Both the position numbers and the translations under genes were made by a program. Positions 12,089 to 24,937 of a DNA stretch of 64,000 nucleotides are shown piece by piece. Location: the NCBI RefSeq assembly GCF_021130785.1, contig NC_060212.1, positions 149,850,001 through 149,914,000 on the forward strand, given 5' to 3'. Below the pieces are notes generated by a model, which saw nothing but the letters and a program-made list of their open reading frames with translations, had not been told where the DNA came from and ran no database searches. How positions within the stretch are numbered: the first letter of the stretch is position 1; each line of letters opens with the position of its first letter. This stretch comes from Homalodisca vitripennis (taxonomy: Eukaryota; Arthropoda; Insecta; Hemiptera; Cicadellidae).

Positions 12089-12530
12089 CATCATCAATGG
12101 CTGAGCGTTAGCGAAGCCTATCACTCGAGGGATTGGAGAAAATCATTTAACTCTGTCCGCACGATATCCAGAGAATGAGCTAACCTAAGGACTTGAATTT
12201 TATAAGAAGGGTCTTTATTCCTACATAGGCACCATAGAGTTTGAACATGGTGCATGTCACTTCATGGGATCTGGGTGAGTGTTATTGGACATCTCTACAT
12301 TGGTCTAATGGGTAATTATAACAGCAACGAGAAAATAGAAGAATAAACAAACTCGAGAACAATCTCGTAACGTGTTATCTGGCTCTTCAACACTTCGTTG
12401 TAAGTTATCGATTTATTTGTATATGGGTATGATAGAATTAAATTATGGTGCATGTCTCTCCATGGGATTTGGCTGAGCGTTGGCAAAGCCTACAATTCAG
12501 GGTGATATCGAGAGTGAAATGAGCTATAGA
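12089..12530 (+). repeat. Dispersed repeat family, two adjacent diverged fragments
   Basis: The sequence GGCTGAGCGTTAGCGAAGCC near 12,100 recurs as GGCTGAGCGTTGGCAAAGCC near 12,470. Each is near ATGGTGCATGT and CATGGGAT motifs. The stretch with ACATTGGTCTAATGGGTAA and CAGCAACGAGAA near 12,300 matches one at about 54,036-54,080. The stretch from 12,466 to 12,525 matches 54,757-54,830. No coding capacity is seen. It looks like a non-coding interspersed repeat of this genome. Confidence 0.6.
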
Positions 12531-13481
12531 TGTAAACTGCCATAGCAAAAATCTTCACTATCTAAATGGTGAGCATGAGTGAAATTGATGAGTAAAGCAC
12601 CTTATTGCATAAAATTACAAACATATACATATAAATGCCGTTGTATGTATATTTCTTGTGGTGGAGAGCACGATCGAAACCACATTTTCCCCCAACAGAA
12701 GAGGGAGAAGTCAAAGCGGGGACAAGCTCTCCGCTAGATCCCACCCCGCATATTACAGCAGGCTCTTCTCGTGATGAGCGCATCCAGATAATGGTCTGAG
12801 CGAGGAGGGTGGAGAGATGCATTTCATTCATGCTTCATGCCAGTGCATCCACCGGTTCAAGCTTTCACTATCAAAGGCTACTGGAATCCCATCCCTGTTC
12901 ACGCCCTGTTGATCATCACAGCTGTATGAGCACGGAAAAATAATCGAATCATCTCTTCCATCAAAATTTTTAAAGGGTGTAATGTACTTAAAGTACAGTA
13001 ACAGACCATTCTGCAGTGGGTGAGTGTATAGTATTATGAGCAATATGAAGAATATTTTGAAAAACATTGTTCAGTGGTACGATGTGAACACGTGTTTGGT
13101 TCCTCAATTATATGTACTAACGAGTATTTAACCAACCAGTGATCACAGCACCAGTGCAAAATTAAAACAAGTTTAATTGCATGAAAGAGTTCAATGCGAA
13201 AATTCAATTTATTGCAAAGAACGTACATTTTTAAAATCTTTAGGTAACGTTCTCTATGTAATCTTCGAACTATGACTATACCCAAATGTAGTACAAACGG
13301 TTTATGCTTGAGTTACTTATAAATTAAAAGTCATAGCCATTTTTCAATACCTGTTCGAAATACAGGAAAATACAAATTTTTTTATCACCCCCCCGGATTA
13401 TTATAAACAGGGAAATTCGGGCAATTTTATAACCAGGCCCAAATAAAAATGGATGGTGATAAAATCAGGAGTATTTTACAA
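12531..13481. other. Unannotated intron stretch
   Basis: AT-rich sequence. A weak inverted pair (TTTTATCACC near 13,379 and GGTGATAAAA near 13,455) brackets about 90 bases and could be a tiny fold-back element. No gene or RNA was recognised. Confidence 0.35.
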
Positions 13482-13937
13482 CAGGGTTGCTACAGGAGTC
13501 CAATAATGAAATTCCCTGACTTTTCCCTGATTTCCAGACCAAATTTTTCATTTTTCCCTGACTTTTTCGACGCAATCCCCAGGGTTTTTTGGCAATTAAT
13601 GGGTGGAAAAAAGCGGTGTTGAGGCTAACAGGGTGGCAAATGTAAAAAAAGCAAAAAATAAAGTGAACACAGTTCAATACGTATAAAAAGATTGACTTAA
13701 ATGATCTTTTACAACACAGAAGTAAAATACTTTAGAACACTGCACCATAAGTAATTAGTAGCACATAGAAATTACAGAGTTTATTTGTGTAAAGGGATTT
13801 TATATTTTTCCCTGACCAACGTCGAAATTCCCTGACTTTTCCCTGACTTGAGACCGGATTCCCTGACTTTTCCCTGATTTCCAGTCCTGTTTTTTCCCCT
13901 GACTTTTCCCTGACTTCCCTGACCTGTAGCATCCCTG
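13482..13937. mobile_element. Non-autonomous DNA transposon with CAGGG ends and internal CCCTGA iterations
   Basis: The left end CAGGGTTGCTACAGG is matched in reverse complement by the right end CCTGTAGCATCCCTG, with one mismatch. Both are flanked by TACAA (13,477-13,481 and 13,938-13,942), which may be a target-site duplication. Both halves contain repeated TTCCCTGACTTTTCCCTGA; CCCTGA occurs eleven times. CAGGG ends are common in hAT-type elements, but those normally leave 8-bp duplications, so the superfamily is uncertain. There is no transposase, so the copy would depend on a partner. Confidence 0.65.
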
Positions 13938-15340
13938 TACAATATGTACATGAGTTATTGCTTTCAGTAGTCACATTCGTAGGCCTAAATGTAGGCCTAA
14001 ATCGAAATTTTGTGAAATGTAAATTATAATAAATAAGATTTTTCTATTCAGGACAAATACATGGCGTTCCCTCCATAATCTTTCCCACACATACTGCACA
14101 AATCATACACTTGTCATCAGCCGTTTTTTTTGGGTTAAACTATTAAATATTACTTAAAACTCCTCGTGGAACGAATAAAAAAATGGTTTTGTTTTTACGA
14201 AATCGTATTTTTAAGGTACTTTAATATTGTTACAACTGTACTGATTGGTCGTTATATAAGTGTAACAGCCCCACGCAATAGTCAGTGTGTCTTTCCACCA
14301 TGATTACTAATACTAATGTCACAACAATGCCACAATCAGATATGATTCAGTTAAGAGGGGCAATTCAGGCGGTATCAATTATTGTCATTTTCGCTTATCG
14401 GCTGCCACTTATGTGTATATTCCGTAAATAGATCCGTTCAAAGAATCATCCATGGGATTGTATTTGCGAGAGGTTCTGAATAAAAACAAAAATACTGCTA
14501 ATAAATAGTACAACCCTGTCATTCTCTGTAATCAGATCTCTGACGTGATCAGAATCTGTTATACGTTAATCTCCATTGTTCTTAGATGTCTCGATCACTG
14601 TAATATAATCGATACATTACGAGGAAACAGAAAAAGAACGCAAGTGTCTGTATTGTACAGTAATAGCTTACATTCAATATTCAGAAATAATATAAAATTG
14701 TAAGTGTGTTTTAATATTTAGGGGGAACATTTCAGAACTGATTCACCGCTGGTTTACTGTGTACTTACTCGGGGTTACTTGCAATACTTGAGAAAAACTG
14801 AGTAATGAGTTATGTTAAATTATATAAGAGTAATGTTAAACCTCGAACACTTTCACACGCTTATTTCTTGTAGTAAATTTATGGGTAAACCAAAACACTT
14901 TTTAATTTTTTCCGAATAATGTTTTTAATTAAAACCCGTTATTTAATAATACATTTATCTTCGACAATTCTACAATCAAAAGTAAGGAAAAAATATTTTG
15001 AGGTTTACCATTGTTTTTATGGGGTTAAAATCGAGAAGACTACCATTATTTACCGTTCTTAAACTCGTTCTAAACTTATGCGAGACGTTAATGGTTAAGC
15101 ATATATAAGACTCTACAGTAAACCCCAAAATCGGCAGTTGAAGTCGCTTAATATATTAAATAATAATAAATAAATAAAAGATAATTAATTATTAGTTCTA
15201 GCCAATACAACCAACTCTTATTAATAACAAAATATTTACTCAAATACTGTCATTATGTTTTAAATGATTAGTCTAGGAAAATTTGACAACATCTTTTTTC
15301 TCATTTGGGATTTGATTATTTTGGAGGTAAGCCTCAAAGA
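13938..15340. other. Intron stretch, nothing recognised
   Basis: AT-rich sequence without open frames of note, RNA folds or element ends. The word TAGGCCTA occurs twice near 13,980-14,000. Confidence 0.4.
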
Positions 15341-15570
15341 GGTGATAAGTGTTGAAATATTGTGGTGCCTATGGTCAATTTGGGAATCAACGAAATCCTT
15401 TATTTTTTCAGACTGACAGTCCGTTGCTAATTAATAAGACGAGGCCACATTCTGACTTGTTGGAAAACACGATCCAGGTCAGTGGTCCGTGTATAGGAAA
15501 ACATGAGAGCACAGTTCTTTCTACAACACAGATCTGGAAAAATCATGCGAACATGCCGCATTTCTCTTTC

Positions 15571-15928
15571 CCAACCCTAGTAAGTATATACGGTCCCTCT
15601 TTCCCAACCCTAGTAAGCATATACGGTCCCTCTTTCCCAACCCTAGTAAGCATATACGGTCCCTCTTTCCCAACCCTAGTAAGCATATACGGTCCCTCTT
15701 TCCCAACCCTAGTAAGCATATACGGTCCCTCTTTCCCAACCCTAGTAAGCATATACGGTCCCTCTTTCCCAACCCTAGTAAGCATATACGGTCCCTCTTT
15801 CCCAACCCTATACGGTATATACGGTCCATCTTTCAAAACCCTAGTAAGCATATACGGTCCCTCTTTCCCAACCCTAGTAAGCATATACGGTCCCCCTCTT
15901 TCCCAACCCTAGTAAGCATATATGGTCC
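15571..15928. repeat. 33-bp tandem array, about 10-11 units
   Basis: The unit reads CCCTAGTAAGCATATACGG followed by TCCCTCTTTCCCAA. Seven or more consecutive units are almost identical; the eighth and later units carry changes (TACGGTATATACGG, TTTCAAAACC). Because 33 is divisible by three, frames on both strands stay open through it. One of them, 15,349-15,912 on the plus strand, translates as repeats of FPTLVSIYGPS. The simultaneous openness of several frames and lack of ATG or splice support argue against coding. Confidence 0.93.
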
Positions 15929-18900
15929 CATCTCTAAGGTCTTAAACCAAATCTTATACAGAATAATTACTCCGTTGGCATGGTAGAGTTCGAGAATCGG
16001 CGTTGAAATTCCTCACCGCCGCCGTTGTGACACCTCGGGACATGACGCGGCCGCGCCGTGACACCTGAGGCGAATTCATCGCCACCGGCACGAAAATATC
16101 GGTCTGAATTTCCTGGAAAGGAATAATGGCGGGACTGACGCAAGAACGCCGCTTTGCTGTAATTGACTCTCTTCTGGTCTGAGCTCGACAAGGATTTAGC
16201 CTAACCACCAACTACTGTGGAGGGTACCCGCGATGAGTGCATGAGTACATATACATCATCGTCGTGTCTTTTTTTTTGTAATTAAATACAAAAAACTAAC
16301 AAACTAGTTAAACATTAGTAATAATTACTGACACAATTACTCCCTCGTACATAGGAATATAGTAATGGTTTAACGGTTGATAAGCAATGTTAAATGTAAA
16401 GAAATTGATTTTAATTTCGCCTCTGTATGCTATAAGAATGTACTAATAAAGAAATCCATTAAATTGTCAACAACAATGAGTTTGGTGGTTGGTTACTTAA
16501 TACTTAAACGGATATGAAATTTTGGAACCACAATAATTGGAAAAGAAACAACAAATGTACATTCGAAATGAGTAAGTATGAGTTGACTTCCAACGTTGTA
16601 TCTTCCACTATGAAAGTTCTATTTCTGCTGAGTGTATTGTTCTTGAATAAGTTTTTGAGAGCAATCCATAAATTAATTATTTAAACATTGAGAAGTTAGT
16701 GACAAATCAAGGTCACGAGCTGAAAATAAATGCTTATGAGGTTTAGTTTAAATTTACGAATCAGAGAAATATGAAAATAAAAAAATCCGTAGTAATTTCA
16801 GCTATATTCAATTCTTCTATGTTCTCGTTTTGAATGTTATAAACGTGGTTAAATTTGTTTTGTTGTACATTTCTTCGGAAAATGCTAAAATTCCACTGTT
16901 TTTTTTGTTTGTATTTTTTATTTAATAATAATGATAACAGCCCATCAGCACTGGTTAGCAATTGTTTCCATTGCGTGATTAATGTCAGTACGCTGTCAAC
17001 TTAATAATGTTAATTTGAAACTAAACCCACTGTTACTCTTGTTATTTACCACAGTAAAGCATTAGCTTTTAACACGCCAACAAACCAAAAGTAGCAAATG
17101 TTGATAAAACAATAACTAATTATCGGAGTCAACACTCACGGAGTATTGTACTTTAGAATATAAATATTTATACTTTTTATAAGAGGAGTGTCGGTTATAT
17201 TACATGATCCAAACGATTTCGAGTAATGATGTGCAAATTTGTAATAGTATCGTATTTATATCGAGGGGTAAAACATACTAAATCAAAATATGTAGAGTAA
17301 AACCATTATTACTGTATGAACTATTTAACTACTAAGTACTACAAAGTATTATAATGGTATTATTAAGTAATGGTTTTTATTCGGAAAATGACAAATAGTT
17401 AGACGTATAAAGCACTGGAGATGATTTTATCGTAATAAGTACTAAAATAACAATTAAAGCTGGTTGGAATAAAATTATAACGCAGCTTATCTAGCCAACT
17501 TACTTTCAAGGCACACATTACTTTGTTAATTACTGCAAACATTCAATTAACTAATTAATTAGCCTACTGTGTCTGGCAATGAGCAGGAACGGCTAAAATG
17601 TCACGGTCTGCTCACAACAGCATATGCGCTTACTTCATTCGGTAAAGGACAGCTAGCTATAGGAATATTTTCACATCTGCTACCAAAATCTGATCACAGA
17701 CTAAGAATTACATAGGTTTGTGTCTTTGTGATCATGTATGCTAGTGATTTAAAACAGAAACGTTTTCCGTACAGACTTTAGAAAAGCTCCAAATAAAAAA
17801 CATAATTTGGCCATTGGGATTTTAGGACTGGTGATGGGGAAATATAGGACTCGTCACACCAATTCAAAAAATTAGTGGCTGTTTATCGTATAAAATATCG
17901 AATTAGCCTACCGATTGTGAATTGCTGACAAAAAAAAACTCTGACGAATTAGTTCATCGTATTTATACTGCAAAAAACTAATCTCTCTCTTAAAACAACT
18001 TTAACTATATAAACTTGTGTATTCTTATAAAAACGGGCTTACGTTCTCTTATAAAAATGTACTACGCATTGATATACAAGATTGTTAACAAATGACTGTT
18101 TAATAAGATTAATTTAATGCTTACACAACTGCTGACACCCCCGTTCGAACAAAGGAGAACCTAGTTTCAAAGTCTAGTTCTGATTATTTTAACCCAATTA
18201 TTTTTTATACGAAGTATTGATGCAGATGACTAAAGAGTGCGGCGCTATCTTATCTCAGACCACGTGACCGGCCACGAGAGAGGAAATAAACCGTTAGATA
18301 TGGCGTCGACTGAGGAAACCGGATTAACTTGTGTACACTTGCTATTTTTGGTAAGAGCGACGCCTCGTGACATATGAGCACATTTATTTTGCTATGACGT
18401 AGATATGCTATTTATAACATAATATCTACCATCCATATTAAAGTGTTTTCTATAGTATTCCTATAATAATGAAATTGTCCTATAGTATTTGATCTGAAAG
18501 TATTTCCTATTGACAGTGAAGTGGGCCTATAGTTTTTTCAGAAGCTTTTGATCCAAGTTTCGTACAGACAATGAAGTGGTTCTATTGTGTTTCAAAAGCA
18601 CTACTTCGAACAACGAAAAAGCACGTTTTTTGTAATAATCGGGTAAAACTCTGTAATAATGTGTGAATTTCGAATCAAAAGGAAGTTACTTCTACAGTTC
18701 AGCATCCTATTATTTATAAATACAGAACTTTACATTTGGAATCTAAAATAGGACTCTGTATCAGGTTCAGACTCCTGTTATTGTGTTGTTCTAAATAACA
18801 GCGAAAGTAGAAGCACGACTGTGAAACATAATCATACTTCTTTCTCGATATGGTTTGGCACAAGAAGTAACTCAAAAGCTAGAGGTAGACTCATAATTAT

Positions 18901-20795
18901 AAACATATATTTGTGACAATTAAAATTGTCCTTTTTTAAAGTTTATTATCGATGGATAAAAGATAATCAGATTTCGGATATTTGCCATCAATATATGTTA
19001 CGAAAGCTATAGTAGTACGAGGATTGAAATCTACTTTCTTATTCAGATGTTAAAAACCATAGTACATAAACATTCACACAAACACTTACAAGTGCTTTTT
19101 TAAGTGGCAGTCCAGTGCCACTTTTGTGCTTTTAGTTTTTAACTTTAATTTAACTTTTTAATTTTTAAATTTTTTGTTCATGATTGACAGTACGATTTAC
19201 TGCCACAAAGTATTTTGCTGCCACACTTTTTAGTTTTAAATTTTTTTGTGCATGTCCATGTATTGGTGTTTTTGACACATACACAATAATGCAGATTTCA
19301 ATCCTGGAAACGTGTGTTATACTTTTTGTAACATATAACGATGGAAAATGTCCGTAACCCCATTAGCATTAAAATTGTTTTCAAATGAACCCCATAAAAT
19401 ATTTTAAAGAGACCTTATTTTAAATAAGAAAATCGCCTGACTACATGAAACACTCACATTTAAGTCCAATTCGAACGTTTGCTTACAAAAATTATAAACA
19501 TTACTAAATCAAAACCTTAGGCACTCGGAGGGATTTTGTTTAGTAGCCTGTGGTATACCGTGGCCTTGACATAGAACCGAGACAAAGCACAATATGTTGA
19601 CACAAGTTACAGCTTCCGCAACCACACACAACGCGAGTGCCAGGCAACTGTCATTGAGAAATAAATAGAGGAGTCAGCCAAGTAAATCTCTCATGTCTTC
19701 GAGAAAGCAGAGGTGGATGGCAAACCCACCAACACTGAACTGCCATACGTAATGGCTAATCGATTTAAAAATCCATTCTTTGCTAAAAAAAATCGTATGC
19801 AAATAAATTATTCAATTATTATTATTTAATTCTGAATACATGCCGGCGAACCCTGGTCACAGGAGGGTCGTCAAAATAGGCGATGTCCATAATCGAAGCC
19901 TGTCCACGGCTTGGACACGCATGCAACTTGGAATAGGGCATCGGTCAATCTTGAAGCCACCTCCTAGTGGGGCCTAGTCGATAGCCACTTCGTGCGGGCA
20001 GGTAGCTCGTTACATTATTCACAGCAATGCTTCACGCTCATGTCGCCGTGTCCAACAAGTCACACCATGGCCGGATTAGCCATCATTTTCAGCCTTACTT
20101 GTAAGAGTAGACCATTACTTTGCACCGAAGCATTATCAAATATAATGAAAAAAACACTCCTGTGTTTGCATGGCATCTCTGAATCTTCTCACCTTTTAGA
20201 AAGTCGAATTGTACCTCTTAAATTAATAAAAACCTAAAAGATCCATCCTAGAATGAAATCACCGCTTTCATAAAACCAACGAGGCGGAAAATACGTGGAC
20301 ATTGAAAGAGGAGTGGGATTAAGGTATAGATTGTTGTAGAAGCGTTCAACGTACTCGATGGCGGGGAAAATTGTCTCAATGTGTCCCAGTAATGAAGGAG
20401 AGGCGACAGAAGAGGCTAACAAAAGTGTTATGGGCCTGTAACTGTCAAGAGTAGGACGACATCCACGAATCCAGCCGTCGAGGGAGAAGGAAGAGAAACT
20501 ACAACGGTGACTGATCAAGTGTACTCGTCAAGCAAGTGACGGAACACATGATAATGAGAGTATCCTTCATTAAAAACCTCAGATGTCAATGATAAGAGAA
20601 AGCGAAGGAAATGAAATGGACATTGAATCGCGATAGACATCCTGCGTCCTGAGGCTCTAGATTAGTCTCTAATTATCTTGCAAATTATTTTCACAGCGGG
20701 AAAGCAACGGCTTAGAATAAAATATCCACGCTTGAAGGAGTGAAACAATACTTCCAGTAGATTATTTAAGGAGAGAAAATCTCAAATATACTGAC
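15929..20795. other. Unannotated remainder of intron 2
   Basis: A CpG-richer islet at 15,960-16,220 has overlapping minus-strand open frames without recognisable products. From 16,230 to 19,600 the sequence is AT-rich and featureless. Near 19,280-19,360 a segment with AACGATGGAAAATGTCCG resembles AACGATGGCAAATGTCCG near 48,806, so it is probably a dispersed-repeat tail. Bases 19,850-20,560 are mixed sequence with no supported gene. Confidence 0.4.
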
Positions 20796-20915
20796 CTCTG
20801 CTCCATTTTTGGAAGGCATCCCATGCCTCAGCTTATGAGTCGGCTGCTGAGGCGCTTTGCTGACGCCGTTGAACTTGGCCAACAGGTCCTTGCTGAGAGG
20901 TAACGAGCCAGGACT
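20796..20915 (-). CDS. Internal coding exon (second visible) of the unrecognised minus-strand gene
   Basis: On the minus strand an acceptor ending TTTGTTTCAG precedes 20,915, and a GTCAGTATA donor follows 20,796. The 120 bases between are open as exactly 40 codons, phase 0 at both ends. The product begins SPGSLPLSKDLLAKFNGVSK, continues through a Gln/Pro/His stretch (APQQPTHKLRHG) and ends MPSKNGAE. The DLLAKFNGV part could be a short helix; otherwise the composition suggests a flexible region. No known domain is recognised. It joins in frame to the 16-codon first exon upstream and to the exon at 614-863 downstream. It is locally GC-richer than the flanking introns, as expected for coding sequence. 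Confidence 0.68.
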
Positions 20916-22681
20916 CTGAAACAAATATTTTGCAGTTATTAACCAGATTCAAACATAGTCATTTATTTATAAATATGGTTCGCAAATATGTGTGCTGTTC
21001 AAAATAAAGTATAACCAATCCAGATACAACTCTATCACACATTAAGAATCAACAGTGTATAGAGTTAATCTGGAAAAGTAGTTTCTGGAAAACATTCAAT
21101 TTCTCAACACCTGCAAGGAAGTAATTAGTCTAACCAGAGGCATGTGTTTCTTGGTAATTTGACATAAAAGACTCACTATAAATTAGCTTGACAGGAACAA
21201 TATCGCTCAGATTTCACAATTTTTATCAGCTGTCTTTTGATCATTTCCGGTCCTATGTGTTCGCGTATCGCTCCATTCTCACTTCAAAGATTCCGCTCTG
21301 CAGATAAACAATCCGATCCTTCGTTAGTTTGACACACAATGTCATAAATTAATCTCTAATCATTCCTAATCATCCCTAAAGTCTCGTAAATTAATTACAA
21401 AATACTGCCATCAAAGATGTCATCGTGATGAATGACATGAACGGCGGAAATGTAAAAGCAAACCGCACTCTAGCTTCTTTGCAGTTAGGCAGAATATACC
21501 ACCAAAAACTATTATTTATTAATTACAGAATACTTATGGTTTTTTTAAAATGATTACGTTGTGATCCAAGGATTCCATGATCGTAGTAGCCTACACAAAC
21601 GGCTGCGTCTCTCTTAAGGGGATAATATTTTGGGTCTGTCGTTTGTTCGAGAATGATGACGTCTGGACAGTCCTCTGCCGGAAAGGACCCCGACCTTGCC
21701 CCGACGTGCGAGGACAAGGCACGGTCCATGATTCGTGATGGGCCGTAACGGTCCGCGCAGTTGTATCGTAATGGCCTACACATCGAGCGCCGCGCCCATC
21801 ATCTCTTTATCGCCTTGGAATTTGAGAAAAACACGGCGAAGGACACATTCAAGCGCTCAATCATAAGTGTCTCATCATACAGATTTCAGAGGACTTTTAG
21901 CTCCACTAAACGGTACTCTCACCAAGATGCCGCGATATTCCAAGCATTTAGACCTTATCCGGGGAAGAATTAAGGCGCTTCTCTCTCAGAATCGCATGGC
22001 CAATGACTGCGTCGAAATTGGCCGGAGAACTTTTTAGGATTTAATGGAGCACTTGATAGCATCGTTGGTAGTAAAATACTTTTACAAAACACTTACGACT
22101 CCCAAGGCGCCACGCCGACGCCATCAGCGTGTCGTGACCACAACGTGGGGTCCACTTGATGAACTAGGAGCACACGAAAATTCTTTTCAGTTTTCCAAAA
22201 CCCGACTGGGGGATAAGAGGATATACATTTAGTACGACGCTACGCGTCGGGAGGGTAATATACAGTAAACAAATATAAATAGATGATGGAAAGACTGGCC
22301 ATCTCTTATAGCGTACACTACTGCCGACAGTCTAAAACAATAGAGCAGCACTACAAATGTAATTCAGTAATAAAATACATAGATTGAAATCAGCACCGAT
22401 AACATTGATCAACTATAGTTTGCCCTTGACATACAGATGAAAGCAGGAATATCGTGTATCGATTCAATGGACATGACCGACAATGGTGTAAGACTGATAT
22501 AAAAATAAAAAATGTAATATGGAACTGACGTCAAGAGTCATCATTATTATAACAAGTAAATTATTAAGATCTATACAAAATTTAGATTTATCGTCATCGA
22601 ATTATCATACCGCCACGGCAAACTCATTTGCATCTGACCTTTTTTTTCAAGGTAAAATAAATAAGAGTTCACGAATATTAC
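20916..22681. other. Unannotated stretch of intron 1
   Basis: AT-rich, with a CpG-richer part at 21,640-21,830. The open frames at 21,523-21,783 (minus) and 21,761-21,973 (plus) have no recognisable product or splice support. Confidence 0.35.
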
Positions 22682-22740
22682 ATATATATAAATATATATA
22701 TATATATATCTAATAACCATATATATACTATAAATATATA
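22682..22740. repeat. Interrupted (AT)n microsatellite at the transposon target site
   Basis: Imperfect AT dinucleotides run up to the left end of the mariner-like element. Its TA target duplication occupies 22,739-22,740. Confidence 0.85.
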
Positions 22741-23839
22741 CAGGGTGTATATTCAAGTCTGGAAACACCCCAAAAAACCTTTAATAATTTAAATATAAAT
22801 TTGAAACCTCTTACAATCTCATCTTCCGGGTTCGGTGTCTTTTTTAGGTCCGTAGAATAGAGATAGAGAGTGGGAATATTATTTTGGGATATTTGTGTTG
22901 TTATTTGCGTTTTTTTTTCAAACACCAAAGCGGTGGGGACGTCCCTGCCGAGGGTAGTCGTGGAATAATGGAAGCCTATACCTTGTTGATACATAATTTT
23001 TTAAAGGTAATAGCTTACTTACACACCAACGTCCTAACCCCCTCCAATCGCCATTCCCCAAAAGCCCCCTCCTGAATTTGAATGCCACAAACCGCATCTC
23101 AAAGGGAATGTATTTTCATCAGAAAATAGAGCATTTTTTTAGTATTGAAAAATTTACTGATGTTCAACAATGTAATTTTAACATGTTCTTGCCACAAAAT
23201 GTTTAACACTAATTTTTACGCATTTTATAAATGTTCAATTAAAATAAAATAAACAATTTTATTTTTAAAGCTGGTTTCATTATACAAATTTACCAGTTTT
23301 TTTATTAAAATGAATAAAACTTAATGCGTCCACTTTCTCGGAATTACTTATGAAATCTGTACTTCGTGTTTTTCCTGTTCAGCAGGAAGGATTAAAAAGA
23401 CAAAGGTCACTAGGCCCTATGAATAACATTATTGTGTTATTACATCGATCTGGTCTACAGGTTATCTTCAGTTTGTTGACATGGAGCTTTCACAAAAACA
23501 TTGACCAGGTCTAAGTAGCTTGGTGGAATTACAAATGGACAAAGGTCATTATCATTCTGTCGAGTTAATCAGGTGTCGCTGAAGCATTGCTGTCAGACAA
23601 GTTATCTAATATAGCAGAATTTCATGTTTTTTATTTTTCATTTTATGGAATTTTCTGAAAAGAGAACGAATTACTCTGTTGATTGAAGCAGTGATACTGT
23701 GGTAGCGCCCTACACCAGCCCAGCAGGAACGGGACCGAGGATATGCCGATCGGCATAGATCTTATCGGTCAGTTTGTAATTTGTTTAATGACACATTATT
23801 CCCAGAAGGAATCCCATAAGTGTTTTTCACAACAATCAA

Positions 23840-24837
23840 AACAAAAACTATTGAGCGTTTTGAAATGACAGGGCTACAGTCCGCCATGGACAGCCCCCAG
23901 AAAAAAAACAGATGTAACGTAATTGGCCAAAGTCGTGTAGGAAACAAACTGGCAACATATGAAGAACATGCACAGGATGTGTTTGCAAACAATTATTGAA
24001 GAACTCCAACATACATCGCTCAGAAAAGCTGCACAGCCAACATGATCCAACTCTGCACCCTATTTCTGTGAGTAAGATTTTTGAAAATTAATAAATACAA
24101 ACCATTTAAAGTTCATTTATGAGTTCCAACAATTAAGTGGAGGATGATTACGACAGAAGAGTTGAAACTGGTGGAAGGGTTTTTTATTTATTTTTGTTTT
24201 GGGGGGGTTGGGAACGTTGGTGATGAGAAAATGTATGACAATGAAGAATTTTCTGACAACATACTATTCTTCTGATGAGGCAACTTTTTTTTCCTAAATG
24301 GCAATGTAAACAGCACATGCCATCTACTGGGCGTGGGGTGGTGTAACCCACATTGGATTACTAGGTGATATCCCCGATTCACAGCAACCACTAAAACTGA
24401 AACGTATGGTGTGGAATTTTAGGACCGGCACTAAGTCATAGATTACTATAAAATTGTGGACCCTTTTCATACGAATTACACAAAATCGGAAATTATTAAA
24501 GGCCGAACTTTACTACAATAAGCTCCAAAAAGAAATAAATCCCACTATCAAATAGCATCAGGAAGAATACTTTGAGATGCAAATGGTATAATGTCCCCAA
24601 TTCAAGCTACTCTTCAATCAACACATGAATGCGAGGGCAAGTGGGGTTTTCAGCAGGATGTGCTACCACCCTATTAATGGAGACAGGTAAGAGATTATTT
24701 GGATTTAATGGTTTCCCTCATAATGATTTGGCCGAGATAGGAAAATAAAGAAAAAAAATAAAAAAAAAGTAAAATTATAAAACAACAAAAACAAAAACAA
24801 AAATAACCAAAAACGAAAAAAGTAACGAAACAAAAAG

Positions 24838-24869
<32 letters not shown>

Positions 24870-24903
24870 AAAAACAAAAACAAAATAAAGCAAAAAAAAA
24901 AAG

Positions 24904-24937
<34 letters not shown>

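Larger units (their letters stand above)
864..20795 (-). other. Intron 2 of the minus-strand gene (about 19.9 kb)
   Basis: Bounded by the donor GAG|GTCAGTATA at 20,795 and the acceptor ending GTTGCAG at 864. It holds the tandem arrays, SINE-like pieces and the CAGGG-ended element listed separately. No further exon with both good splice sites and a convincing open frame was found, but short exons would be easy to miss. Confidence 0.55.

Noticed and set aside
20234..20518. Minus-strand frame containing SYRPITLL, reminiscent of the LINE motif YRPISLL
   Set aside because: The surrounding residues do not follow the reverse-transcriptase pattern; probably coincidence.
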